NCBI RefSeq assembly: GCF_040654195.1
Contig: NZ_JBFAHM010000019.1
Coordinates: 1 to 64,000, forward strand
Length of the DNA: 64,000 bases
Direction of reading: 5' to 3'
From: Hamadaea sp013361475
Lineage (GTDB): Bacteria > Actinomycetota > Actinomycetes > Mycobacteriales > Micromonosporaceae
Positions 27,260 through 34,734 of this stretch are shown here, in pieces. The notes under the pieces were generated by a model that was not told where the DNA came from, made no database searches, and saw nothing but the letters and a program-made list of their open reading frames with translations. Position 1 is the stretch's first letter; each line of letters begins with the position of its first letter. Made by a program: the position numbers and the translations under genes.

Positions 27260-27742
27260 ATGACCCAAGAGTATGAAGCCTTCACCGACGACCCCGACAC
27301 CGAGCTTGCGGAGGTCCTCAAGGAAGCGGCTCGAAGGCGGCCCAACCTCGCGGGTGGCTTCGAAGATGCCGCCGCTCGCCAGTATCTTCTGGGCCAGTTG
27401 ATCAAGATCAGGAAAGATCTCAAGATCACGCAGCGTCAGGTAGCAGAACGTATGCAAACCACGCAGTCTGCCGTGTCCGATCTGGAATGCGGCAGCGTTG
27501 ATCCCTACTTTTCGACACTCCAGCGCTACGCGCGCGCTGTCACCGCTCGCCTTCGCGTCCGAGTCGACTTTCCGCATGACGCCGCCTGGACTGATACCTG
27601 GATGTACGAGCGCACCCAGGCCGCAACCCACGTCAATGTGGCAGCTCGCCCTGCCCGTGCACCCGTAGGATCGTCCAGCACTTGGCGAAGGATCGTTGAA
27701 ACTCAGACGGTCAGCGCGACGCCCGCAGAGGTCAGCAGGTAA
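27260..27742 (+). CDS. higA: HigA-type antitoxin with XRE helix-turn-helix and chaperone-addiction tail
   Basis: 160 residues. A central HTH_XRE domain (about 45-100) has LGQLIKIRKDLKITQRQVAERM and TTQSAVSDLECGSVDP. The last 50 or so residues are a low-complexity extension (AARPARAPVGSSS, then TWRRIVETQ) like the chaperone-addiction (ChAD) tail that makes Rv1956 antitoxin unstable without its SecB-like chaperone. Length is close to Rv1956. The stop TAA overlaps the next ATG by one base (TAATG), so antitoxin and chaperone are translationally coupled. It should bind the toxin and the palindrome upstream. Confidence 0.86.
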   Translation: MTQEYEAFTDDPDTELAEVLKEAARRRPNLAGGFEDAAARQYLLGQLIKIRKDLKITQRQVAERMQTTQSAVSDLECGSVDPYFSTLQRYARAVTARLRVRVDFPHDAAWTDTWMYERTQAATHVNVAARPARAPVGSSSTWRRIVETQTVSATPAEVSR

Positions 27743-28296
27743 TGGACGGCGTCGCGCACCTCGACTCGCTCAAGAAGGATGCAGCAAGGATGTCGGGGTT
27801 CACTGATGTCCTGGATGTACGCCTGTTCGGTGTGGAAAGCAAGTTTTACGCCTTCCCGGGGCAAACCGAACCGTTGACCTGGAACCTGGACATTACGCCC
27901 ACGGTCGACTACGAGTCCGATGACGATACCTTCGTGCTTAACGTTGAGTTCCGCGTTCAGATCGTAAGTAGCGATGATCCCGGAGAACATGAGGACGACG
28001 AGCACGAGAAGGCTTCACTTCAGTTCACCTACGCGGCGCTGTTTTCCGTAGCGATGCCAGAGGGCCAAGCTGCTCCGACTGAGGCTGAGGTTGAGGCATT
28101 TGGGCGACTCTACGGGGTCCAACTGGTGTATCCCTATGCACGAGAGTTCGTTCAAAGCATCACATCGAGGATGGGCTTTCCACCGCTCACCATTAGCCAA
28201 CTGCGCACACGCCAACTCCTGCCGTCCGAGGATGATTCGGCTGCCGACGAGGTTCCGACGAAACCGGCCAAGCGTTCATCGGCCAAGAGGCGCTAA
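27742..28296 (+). CDS. secB: SecB-like chaperone of a toxin-antitoxin-chaperone (TAC) module
   Basis: 184 residues, close to Rv1957 (181). SecB features are visible: an N-terminal beta region, the FVLNVEFRVQI strand, an acidic loop (DPGEHEDDEHEKAS), QFTYAALFSV and then the diagnostic block YPYAREFVQSITSRMGFPPLTI, the counterpart of the FPYAREAISDLVTRGGFP region of E. coli SecB. The C-terminus is basic and low-complexity. Actinobacteria generally lack housekeeping SecB, and this gene sits directly behind an antitoxin, so it should protect the antitoxin from degradation. Start overlaps the antitoxin stop. Confidence 0.86.
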   Translation: MDGVAHLDSLKKDAARMSGFTDVLDVRLFGVESKFYAFPGQTEPLTWNLDITPTVDYESDDDTFVLNVEFRVQIVSSDDPGEHEDDEHEKASLQFTYAALFSVAMPEGQAAPTEAEVEAFGRLYGVQLVYPYAREFVQSITSRMGFPPLTISQLRTRQLLPSEDDSAADEVPTKPAKRSSAKRR

Positions 28297-28444
28297 GGCC
28301 TTCGAAGCAACATTGCCTTGACGTACGTCTCAGCCATCCCGTCGCCGTCGACCCACACTCTGTGGACACGGGTTCTGCCCTCCTGGTCAAGGTGGAGCTC
28401 CACACTTGCAGAACGACCTTGACCAGGAGGGCAGGTTCCGTGTC
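28297..28444 (+). terminator. Long hairpin after the TAC operon
   Basis: Arms 28365-28393 and 28416-28444 pair over 29 nt with one 3-nt mismatch (the inner 19 bp are perfect), around a 22-nt loop. It lies 70 bp past the SecB-like stop. It may terminate the operon, but the arms are longer than needed and could be a decayed mobile repeat. The remainder of the gap up to 28678 is GC-rich with no further gene. Confidence 0.6.
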
Positions 28445-28678
28445 GGCTCTGCCTGGGTCGATGGTGACGGGATTGCCGGCCATCCTGGAGCCCGAGATCT
28501 CTGCCGGAGGCATCGGCTTGTGGTGTCGCGCCGTCGCGGGGCTATCACCGCCGCCGGGCGGGCCGAAGGCCGAAGGCCGTAGGTCCCGTTCCCGGCGAGC
28601 GGCGGGCCGTTGGCCCGGCCCCGTTGGCGACGGCGCGTGCGGCCCGTCAGGGCCGCCTTGAAGACGTAAAGAAAATTC

Positions 28679-29272
28679 TCACAGGTCGCGTGTTGCAGCC
28701 TCAGCCCCGGTCGAAGTATCGATTGTCCAGTCGGCGTCGTCTGGGTCGGTGAGGACGACCTTGCCTGAACCGGCAGGGGCATATCTCGGCCGCAATGGCG
28801 TCAAGTTGTTGATCCGGGCCCACTCCATACCGTCGGCGTCCGTGAATTTGAGGTATGACACTGCTCCGACGTTGGGTGCCAGATCTGTCAAAAGCTGCAA
28901 CCGCAGCCGTGCCGGAGAACGCGCAGCGACTCTATGAGCCTTGATGGGGTCAAGCGGGACACAGTGAACCCAGGAGAACTGGGTCGGACCGGTCGGCACC
29001 AACAGCCCGACCTCCACCTTGTGAATGGGCGCATCGCTATCGTTCTGCACATCCACGTGCGCGACTCCATCCCAAGGACCGGCCGTGCTTGCTGTTACCA
29101 GCCGTGCCTGATTCGCCTCAGCCGCGCGCCGCTCGGCGATCAATCGCTTCTCAGATTTGACCCGCGCCGCTCTCTCCTGAGCCAACCCATACACGACTGC
29201 AATCAGTGCACCGGCGGTGCCAAAAGCGGCGATCCAGTCCGGAACCGTTCCCCACGCGACATCGGTCATCAC
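28679..29272 (-). CDS. Membrane-anchored protein of unknown function
   Basis: 197 residues. A short N-terminus precedes one membrane helix (DWIAAFGTAGALIAVVYGLA, about 12-31), then a charged coiled-coil-like segment (QERAARVKSEKRLIAERRAAEANQ) and a soluble beta-rich domain (VAHVDVQNDSDAPIHKVEVGLLV). I do not recognise the family, but this layout (one helix, coil, then an immunoglobulin-like domain) is common in accessory regions of actinobacteria. It is convergent with the TAC operon and lies on the integrated element. A role in defence is possible but not shown. Confidence 0.65.
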   Translation of the reverse strand: MMTDVAWGTVPDWIAAFGTAGALIAVVYGLAQERAARVKSEKRLIAERRAAEANQARLVTASTAGPWDGVAHVDVQNDSDAPIHKVEVGLLVPTGPTQFSWVHCVPLDPIKAHRVAARSPARLRLQLLTDLAPNVGAVSYLKFTDADGMEWARINNLTPLRPRYAPAGSGKVVLTDPDDADWTIDTSTGAEAATRDL

Positions 29273-29403
29273 GTCATCATCGCCAATCGTTCGCGACCGG
29301 AACCTGCATGTGCTCGTAGCACCCTAGCGGGACGTCTAGGGACGACTTGGGCTCCGTAGCCGTCCGTAGCGGCAAATCTCTGGCCGCGTATAGGCTCCCC
29401 CAC

Positions 29404-29955
29404 GTGCCTGAACTGGTCGAATGGGCGTCGGGACAGGCTGCGCAGGAGTTGGCAGCCTCTCTGCCGAGACGTTGGCAACATGTACAGGGCGTAGCGGCAA
29501 AGGCCCGCCAGATCGCCCGGGTAGCCCCGGCAGAGGACCGCGACTTGCTCATCGCGGCAGCCTGGCTGCATGACATCGGGTACGCGCCGGACATTGCGCA
29601 TACCGGCTTTCATTCGCTCGATGGCGCACGGTGGCTCCGCCAGCACGGCCAGTCCCGCCGTCTCGCATCATTGGTCGCTCATCACTCGTGTGCACTCTTT
29701 GAGGCGGAGGAACGTGGTCTAGCCGCGGTGCTTGTCGCGGAGTTCGAGCAAGAGCACTCCATCACCGCGGACGCTCTGTGGTACGCCGACATGACCACGA
29801 CGCCGGACGGGATGCCGATCGACGTGGTCTCCCGGCTGGACGAGATAGATGAGCGCTACGGCCCCGATCACCTGGTGACCCGGTTTTGGGTGAAGGCGCG
29901 GCCGACGCTGCTGGCTGCCATCGACCGTGTGGAGAAGGCCGCTCAGCCGATGTAG
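29404..29955 (+). CDS. HD domain phosphohydrolase
   Basis: 183 residues from the GTG at 29404. TAGGCT (29391-29396) lies 7 nt before it, so the transcript is probably leaderless; an upstream frame to 29347 has no good start. HD motifs: RRWQHVQGVA (His), LLIAAAWLHDIGYAPD (HD), HTGFHSLDG and VAHHSCALFEAEE. It should cleave a phosphate ester of a nucleotide or similar small molecule. It is convergent with a NUDIX gene, overlapping by 13 bp. Confidence 0.85.
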   Translation: MPELVEWASGQAAQELAASLPRRWQHVQGVAAKARQIARVAPAEDRDLLIAAAWLHDIGYAPDIAHTGFHSLDGARWLRQHGQSRRLASLVAHHSCALFEAEERGLAAVLVAEFEQEHSITADALWYADMTTTPDGMPIDVVSRLDEIDERYGPDHLVTRFWVKARPTLLAAIDRVEKAAQPM

Positions 29956-30413
29956 GGCTTTGGCCGATTCTCGTAGCCGTGATCGATGCGAAGCCTCATC
30001 GACGGGTGGATGCTGAGAGAGTCCAGTTCTTCATGCGGCACCCATCGCACCCGAGATGACTCCTCGCTCGCGGTCGGTTTGCCGGAGACATACTCGGCGC
30101 GGAAGCAGATCGAGAACTGCTGGCGTACCTCGCCGTCGCTGAACTCCACGAGGTGGTTCGGGTTGGTGTAGATGCCGACGATGTCAGTCACCCGCACGGT
30201 CACGCCGGTCTCTTCGAGCGTCTCCCTCACAGCGGTCTCAGCGATGTATTCACCAAACTCCTGCGCCCCGCCGGGCAACGCCCAGAGGCCGTTGTCGGTC
30301 CGCTGTATGAGGAGGATGCGGCCCTTGTCGTCCACGACGTGGACGGTCACGGCAGAGACGATGCTGTTGGGTTTCGGAGCTTGCGGGTCGTTGAGGTGCT
30401 CGATACGTGCCAC
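29943..30413 (-). CDS. NUDIX hydrolase
   Basis: 156 residues from the GTG at 30413, 5 nt past the stop of the upstream gene remnant. The Nudix box GGAQEFGEYIAETAVRETLEETGV fits GX5EX7REUXEEXGU, with all catalytic acidic residues. The N-terminal strands (SIVSAVTVHVVDDKGRILLIQRTDNGLWALPGG) are typical. It should hydrolyse nucleoside diphosphates linked to another group. The coupling to the truncated XRE regulator suggests a former regulator-NUDIX operon. Confidence 0.9.
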   Translation of the reverse strand: MARIEHLNDPQAPKPNSIVSAVTVHVVDDKGRILLIQRTDNGLWALPGGAQEFGEYIAETAVRETLEETGVTVRVTDIVGIYTNPNHLVEFSDGEVRQQFSICFRAEYVSGKPTASEESSRVRWVPHEELDSLSIHPSMRLRIDHGYENRPKPYIG

Positions 30414-30418
30414 GCCTT

Positions 30419-31018
30419 CTAGCCTGCCACGAGGCCGCCCCAGATCGGCTTGCCGCTCGACCACACTCGATCGAACGAGTCGGCGTACGTGTCGAACAGG
30501 TCCCCGCCCGACGAGAGCCGCCGCATGTGGAAGGTCGGGCAGTGCGCGGCTGGGAACCCGTAAGCGTGCGTGTTCACGAGCATCTCGTCGTCAGACAGAT
30601 AGATCGAGTTGTAGAGCGGGGTGTCGTGGAACCGGGCATGGACGCCGTCGACGTTCTTGAGCGGGTCGTAGAAGGCGAGCACGTTGTAGACCTTGCTCGC
30701 CATGGCGTCGCCGATGCCCTCCTCGGCTCCTCGCTGCGCTACGGCCTCCGACTTCGGGTCGCCGAGCAGGATCTCGACTCTCACCCCCGCCTCTGCCTTC
30801 GCCTTGAGGATCTTCACGAGTCGTGGCTCAAGCTCTGGCAGGAAAAGTCCGGCGTACGCAAGGATGCCGATCCTGCGCTCGGCGCTCTCGAATAGCCGAC
30901 GCCACAGCTCGACCGGCACTGCCGACCGGCGCGGATAGATGTGGATCATCTCTGACTGTGCCACAAGCGCCGCGCGCTCAGGCGTCAAGGCGTCGGGCCA
31001 CAGGTACGTGGCCGGTCG
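30419..31018 (-). pseudogene. C-terminal DUF5919-type part of an XRE-family regulator, 5'-truncated
   Basis: About 200 codons encode the effector domain found behind a HTH in many actinobacterial XRE regulators: EMIHIYPRRSAVPVELWRRL, then GILAYAGLFLPELEPRLVKIL and LLGDPKSEAVAQRGAEEGIG, ending near SGGDLFDTYADSFDRVW. Reading upstream, the family-like RPATYLWPDALTPER runs to 31018, then a TGA at 31025-31027 follows, so the N-terminal DNA-binding half is lost. A TTG at 30988 could still give a 189-residue product. The break coincides with the broken N-terminus of the integrase on the other strand. Confidence 0.8.
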
Positions 31019-31656
31019 AGCGGGTCATCGCTATCCGCAACAGTCTCGCCGAGCGGTACCGGCTCGCGGTGGACCTGGGCGTCGGCTGCGGGATGAGGCA
31101 GGGCGAGATCTTCGGTCTCAGCGTTGACGACCTGGACTTCGGCGACAGCGGCTCCGGCTGGCTCCAGGTTCAGCGGCAAGTGAAGATCGTGCGTAATCGG
31201 CTGGTCTTCGGACTACCGAAGAACGACAAGGACCGACGCATCCCGGTGTCAGCCGAACTCGGCAAGCATCTCCAGGCTCACATGACGCGTACGCCGCCGC
31301 TTAAAGTGACGTTGCCGTCGGAAGTTCCCGGCGGGGAGCCGACCACCGTTCTTCTGATCATGACAACGCCGCGACGGAACGCGATCAAACGGCAGACCTT
31401 CGACGCCAAGGCTTGGCGTCCGGCGCTCCGGCGGGTTGGCCTCGTGCCGGATCGCAGCCTGGGCATGCACGCGCTACGCCACCTCTATGCCTCGACCCTC
31501 CTCGACGCCGGGGAGAGCATCAAGGCACTCGCCGAGTTTCTCGGCCACTCCGACCCGGCCTTCACTCTCCGGCGATACGCCCACCTAATGCCGACGACCG
31601 AACACCGCTCCAGGGCTGCGGTCGACAAGCTTCTTCAGAAGATCAGCAACCTGTGA
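31006..31656 (+). pseudogene. int: Tyrosine integrase, catalytic domain only (N-terminally truncated)
   Basis: About 216 codons of phage-type integrase catalytic domain start abruptly at WPVERVIAIRNSL. All active-site residues remain: Arg in GCGMRQGEIFGL, Lys in KNDKDRRIPV, HALRH (HxxR), His in LGHSDPAFTL and the nucleophile Tyr in RRYAHLMP. The SAM-like core-binding and arm-binding domains are absent, and the open frame back to 30823 reads the antisense of the neighbouring regulator remnant. A deletion probably joined the two genes. The catalytic part would not be expected to recombine alone. Confidence 0.82.
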
Positions 31657-31725
31657 TCATCGGCCTGGATCTCGTGGGAAAATGATCCTGGCGAACTCTC
31701 TTGCTAGCCGTGGGGAGGTAGACCC

Positions 31726-31959
31726 ATGACCACGCGCAGGCCCCATGGTCCGAAGAAGCCAGACGACGACTACCCGGACCTCGAACTAGAGACCATTTAT
31801 TTCGACGCAGCCAAAGCAGCAAAGGCCGCTTCGATGGCCGATAAGACTAAGGCTGCCGTAGACAGAGAGAGTATGTCTTCATCTGCCCCATCGGAGGACT
31901 CCGATGCTGATCATAACAAGGCTTCTCGGAACCAGCGGACGGAGCCGAAGGAGAGCTAA
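31726..31959 (+). CDS. Small acidic/charged protein, unknown
   Basis: 77 residues with a good GGGGAGG ribosome site. Composition is rich in Asp, Glu, Lys and Ser with no hydrophobic core beyond LELETIYFDAAKAAKAA. It may be disordered. Its 3' end overlaps the next gene by 56 bp in another frame, so both are probably expressed together. No family recognised. Confidence 0.55.
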   Translation: MTTRRPHGPKKPDDDYPDLELETIYFDAAKAAKAASMADKTKAAVDRESMSSSAPSEDSDADHNKASRNQRTEPKES

Positions 31960-32470
31960 CACGCCCGCTGTTGATGCGACAGGCAAGGCATACCTAGATC
32001 TTCTAGAGCGCGAAGTAGAGGAAGAACGCGACCGTTGCCACGCAATCGACACGCGCGCACTCGCCATCGTCACCTCATCGGGCGCTATCGTCGCACTTCT
32101 CGCGGCAATTGCCGCCATCATGGGCAAGCGCCAGGAAATCCATCTCGGAATCTGGTCGGCGGTCAGTGTCGCTTCCGCCGTAACGTTTGGCTTTGCCTCG
32201 ATATTTGGCCTTCTGGCATCGTGGCCAAAACGGCGCGAGGTGGCGACGGCGCGTGCCTTCCGGCAGCTCATGGATAAGTACTGGACCCAGCCGGAGCCAG
32301 TCGCAAGAAGCTATGTGTACGACTTGGAAGTTCGCCATCTCGAATCCTTGCGTCGGATCAACTCAAAGCACGCAAAAATGCTCCGCTATGGCTTAATTTC
32401 GCAACTCGTAGCAGTCGGCTTGCTCATCATCGTTTTTGCGGTGCTGGTTTTTCAAGCTACCTCGGCGTAA
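31904..32470 (+). CDS. Three-helix membrane protein, SLATT-like layout
   Basis: 188 residues. An N-terminal coil (LLEREVEEERDRCHAIDTRALAI) leads into two close helices (about 58-80 and 86-110), then a long soluble coil and a final helix (GLISQLVAVGLLIIVFAVLVF). The order coil, 2 TM, coil resembles SLATT or DUF5706-type effector membrane proteins linked to defence systems, but no nucleotide-sensing partner (SMODS, cyclase) is next to it. The start inside the preceding gene is the only plausible one. Role unknown; the effector idea is inference. Confidence 0.55.
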   Translation: MLIITRLLGTSGRSRRRANTPAVDATGKAYLDLLEREVEEERDRCHAIDTRALAIVTSSGAIVALLAAIAAIMGKRQEIHLGIWSAVSVASAVTFGFASIFGLLASWPKRREVATARAFRQLMDKYWTQPEPVARSYVYDLEVRHLESLRRINSKHAKMLRYGLISQLVAVGLLIIVFAVLVFQATSA

Positions 32471-32497
32471 GCGAAAGCCCAGCCCCTGTGGGGGCAC

Positions 32498-32516
32498 ACG
32501 GCCCAATGACGGCCCA
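32498..32516 (+). repeat. Paired ACGGCCCA motifs near the right end of the element
   Basis: ACGGCCCA at 32498-32505 and 32509-32516, with the same 11-bp spacing and orientation as the motif array at the left end. Candidate arm-type sites. Confidence 0.5.
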
Positions 32517-32567
32517 GAGACCAAGATCACGCAAAGAACCGCAGATCAGAGCACATAACGCGGCCCG

Positions 32568-32606
32568 AATCCGGCGTACGGGCCGACTCGTCCGTCCCAC
32601 TCCTGA
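32568..32606 (+). repeat. attR-like copy of the rnpB 3' end
   Basis: Same 39-nt sequence as 26271-26309 with 3 differences. No other part of RNase P RNA precedes it, so it is not a second gene. Confidence 0.82.
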
Positions 32607-32614
32607 CATCGGCA

Positions 32615-32665
32615 TGATCAGCGGAAGTTTCCGGTGCCATAACCCCACAAATGCTCCGCTGATCA
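32615..32665. repeat. Palindrome related to family B, just outside attR
   Basis: TGATCAGCGGA and its complement (32615-32625, 32655-32665) flank 29 nt whose centre GGTGCCATAACC resembles the loops of family B. A complete family B copy follows 9 bp later. Confidence 0.6.
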
Positions 32666-32673
32666 AGGGCGCT

Positions 32674-32729
32674 CATGATCAGGGTCATTTCCATGTCGCT
32701 ATAGCACCGTGGAAATGACCCTGATCATG
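32674..32729. repeat. Dispersed palindrome family B, copy 1
   Basis: Perfect 20-bp arms CATGATCAGGGTCATTTCCA (32674-32693, 32710-32729) with a 16-nt loop. A second copy lies at 50701-50756. Confidence 0.85.
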
Positions 32730-32767
32730 GGTCGGCGAGCGCGGCGAGCATCCGCTTAGATGGCGAC

Positions 32768-33019
32768 ATGGGCGAAGCGATGACGCCGGGCGAGGCGGTG
32801 GGCGCGTTGCGCCGCGGGGTCCCGATCCAGCAGCGCGTCGCGCCGGGTTCGTGGGTCGGGATCGAGTCCGTCGGCGAGCTCTTCGAGATCCGCTTGTACG
32901 CCGAGAGCACGGCCGACGGCGTGGTCCTGGGCGAGAGCGCCGATCTAGTCGAGGCGTTGGTGACGGCTGAGCGCCTCGCGGGGGCGTCCCGGGCCGGCTG
33001 GTCGGCGGCGGAGGTGTGA
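32768..33019 (+). CDS. Small protein of unknown function
   Basis: 83 residues from the ATG at 32768, soluble. It has a beta-rich middle (GVPIQQRVAPGSWVGIESVGELFEIRLYAE). TTAGAT 6 nt before the start is close to a leaderless -10 box. No family recognised. It is convergent with the DUF4259 gene (4-bp gap). Confidence 0.55.
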   Translation: MGEAMTPGEAVGALRRGVPIQQRVAPGSWVGIESVGELFEIRLYAESTADGVVLGESADLVEALVTAERLAGASRAGWSAAEV

Positions 33020-33023
33020 GCCG

Positions 33024-33419
33024 CTAGCCGGCGAGGGCGGCGCGGAGTTCGCGTACGACGTCGAAGGCTTCGTCGCCGTTGCCGTCCCACATCTCACGCC
33101 ACTCGGACTCGTCGCCCACGATCCGGTCCAGGGCGCGTACGGCTAGGTCGCGGAGGGATTCCGGGAAGTCGAGTTCTTCGTCGTCGGCGAACATCTCCGG
33201 GGCGTACGCCTCCATGCCGGGCAGTTGGGATGCCACGACTGCGGCGGCGGCCACGGCTTCGGCGGCTTCCGGGTATTCGAGGTAGTCGTCCCAGTCGACG
33301 ACGGCTGTCAGGGTCTCGGCGATGATGTCCGACCACTCGGCCGGGTCGGCTTCGAGGAGGTCTTCCAGCCAGTCGGAGGCGTCGTCGTTGTCGTACGGTC
33401 CGGCGTCCCAGGTTCCCAT
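33024..33419 (-). CDS. DUF4259 family protein
   Basis: 131 residues from the ATG at 33419 (MGTWDAGPYDNDDASDWLEDLL), the family's characteristic opening. It is acidic and helical with no signal peptide. DUF4259 proteins are small, common in actinobacteria, and often encoded near immunity-like or housekeeping genes; function unknown. CATACT 7 nt before the ATG suggests a leaderless transcript. The longer open frame to 33479 does not match the family. Confidence 0.85.
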   Translation of the reverse strand: MGTWDAGPYDNDDASDWLEDLLEADPAEWSDIIAETLTAVVDWDDYLEYPEAAEAVAAAAVVASQLPGMEAYAPEMFADDEELDFPESLRDLAVRALDRIVGDESEWREMWDGNGDEAFDVVRELRAALAG

Positions 33420-33453
33420 GAGCGCGAGTATGGCACTGCGGTTCGCGTACTGG

Positions 33454-34707
33454 TCAAGGAAGGGAGTGTGCCCGCTCAAGCAGCAGGACGCGCTCGGACT
33501 CGTTGCGGGTGAGTGAGGCGGCGCGCTCGAACTCGGCGCGGGCCTCGGCCGTGCGGCCCAGCTTGACCAGCAGGTCGCCGCGCACGCTCGGCAGCAGGTG
33601 GTACGCGGCCAGCGTGGGTTCGTCGGCCAGCGCGTCGACCAGCTTCAGCGCGGCTTCGGGGCCGGACGCCATGCTGACGGCGACCGCCCGGTTGAGGTCG
33701 ACCACCGGGGACGGGGCGAGTTCGCCGAGGAGTTCGTAGAGCCGGACCATCTGAGCCCAGTCGGTGTCCTCGGCGGTGGCCGCGCGCGCGTGGCAGGCGG
33801 CGATGGCGGCTTGGAGCGTGTAGGGGCCGACTGGTTCGCCGATCGAGAACGCCCGGTCGAGGGCGGTCAGGCCACGCTGGATCAGGATGCGGTCCCAGCG
33901 GGCCCGGTTCTGGTCGAGGAGCAGCACGGGTTTGCCGTCCCGGCCGACCCGGGCGCGCAGGCGGGAGGCCTGGATCTCCATGAGCGAGACGAGGCCGTGC
34001 ACCTCGGGCTCGCGCGGGACGAGTTCGGCGAGGATGCGGCCGAGTCGCAGGGCTTCCTCGCACAACGTCGGGCGGATCCAGCTCGTCCCGGTGGTGGCCG
34101 CGTACCCCTCGTTGAAGATGGCGTAGACGACTTCGAGGACGGAGGGCAGGCGGTCGCTCAGCTCGGCGCCGCGGGGCGTCTCGAACGGGATCTGCTTCTG
34201 CGCCAGGGTCTTCTTGGCCCGGGTGATGCGTTGAGCGACGGTCGTCTCGGGCACCAGGTACGCCCGCGCGATCTCGTCGGTGGTGAGCCCACCGAGGAGG
34301 CGCAGGGTGAGGGCGACCCGGGCTTCCGGGGACAGGACCGGATGGCAGGCGGTGAAGACGAGGCTGAGCAGGTTGTCGCCGATGTCGTCGTCGAGCGCGG
34401 CGTCGACCTCGGCTTCGAAGGACTCCCCGTGCTCTGTCAGGTCGCGGCCCAACTCGGCGACCTTGCGCGTCAGCGTCTCCTGCCGTCGCAGGTAGTCGAC
34501 CGCACGCCGCTTGGCGATGAGCATGAGCCAGGCGCCCGGGTTATCCGGTACGCCTGACTCAGGCCATTGTTCGAGCGCGGCGACCAGCGCGTCCTGAGCG
34601 AGTTCCTCGGCCAGGCCGACGTCGCGGACGACCCGGGCGAGCCCGGCGATGATCCGTGCGGATTCGATCCGCCAGACCGCGTCCACTGCCCGATGCGCTG
34701 CCGACAC
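33454..34707 (-). CDS. ECF RNA polymerase sigma factor, ECF42 type
   Basis: 417 residues, far longer than a plain ECF sigma. Sigma-2 and sigma-4 regions (RIIAGLARVVRDVGLAEELAQDALVAALE, RLLGGLTTDEIARAYLVPETTVAQRITRAKKTL) are followed by about 230 residues of helical TPR-like repeats (DUF6596 plus tail) used for control in place of an anti-sigma factor. ECF42 genes are typically paired with a DGPF/YCII protein, and one lies 27 bp upstream here, on the same strand. It should direct transcription of the DGPF gene and a small stress regulon. Confidence 0.92.
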   Translation of the reverse strand: MSAAHRAVDAVWRIESARIIAGLARVVRDVGLAEELAQDALVAALEQWPESGVPDNPGAWLMLIAKRRAVDYLRRQETLTRKVAELGRDLTEHGESFEAEVDAALDDDIGDNLLSLVFTACHPVLSPEARVALTLRLLGGLTTDEIARAYLVPETTVAQRITRAKKTLAQKQIPFETPRGAELSDRLPSVLEVVYAIFNEGYAATTGTSWIRPTLCEEALRLGRILAELVPREPEVHGLVSLMEIQASRLRARVGRDGKPVLLLDQNRARWDRILIQRGLTALDRAFSIGEPVGPYTLQAAIAACHARAATAEDTDWAQMVRLYELLGELAPSPVVDLNRAVAVSMASGPEAALKLVDALADEPTLAAYHLLPSVRGDLLVKLGRTAEARAEFERAASLTRNESERVLLLERAHSLP

Positions 34708-34734
34708 CGCCCTATCAGAGCAGGCAGGCGTCGA

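Larger units (their letters stand above)
26300..32606. mobile_element. Integrated element in rnpB with a TAC toxin-antitoxin module (about 6.3 kb, decaying)
   Basis: It is bounded by the rnpB 3' end and a second copy of that end at 32568-32606. It holds a tyrosine integrase catalytic domain, GGCCCA-type iterated motifs near both ends and genes with visibly lower GC at third codon positions than the flanks. Cargo: a toxin-antitoxin-chaperone operon, HD and NUDIX hydrolases, a regulator remnant and small membrane or unknown proteins. The integrase lacks its N-terminal domains, so the element is probably immobile without help. The boundaries come from the repeat; mobility is inference. Confidence 0.78.

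Noticed and set aside
30823..31005. N-terminal part of the integrase frame
   Set aside because: It is the antisense of the regulator remnant and has no integrase features.
32568..32606. A second RNase P RNA gene
   Set aside because: Only the 3' end is present; the catalytic core is absent. It fits an integration repeat.
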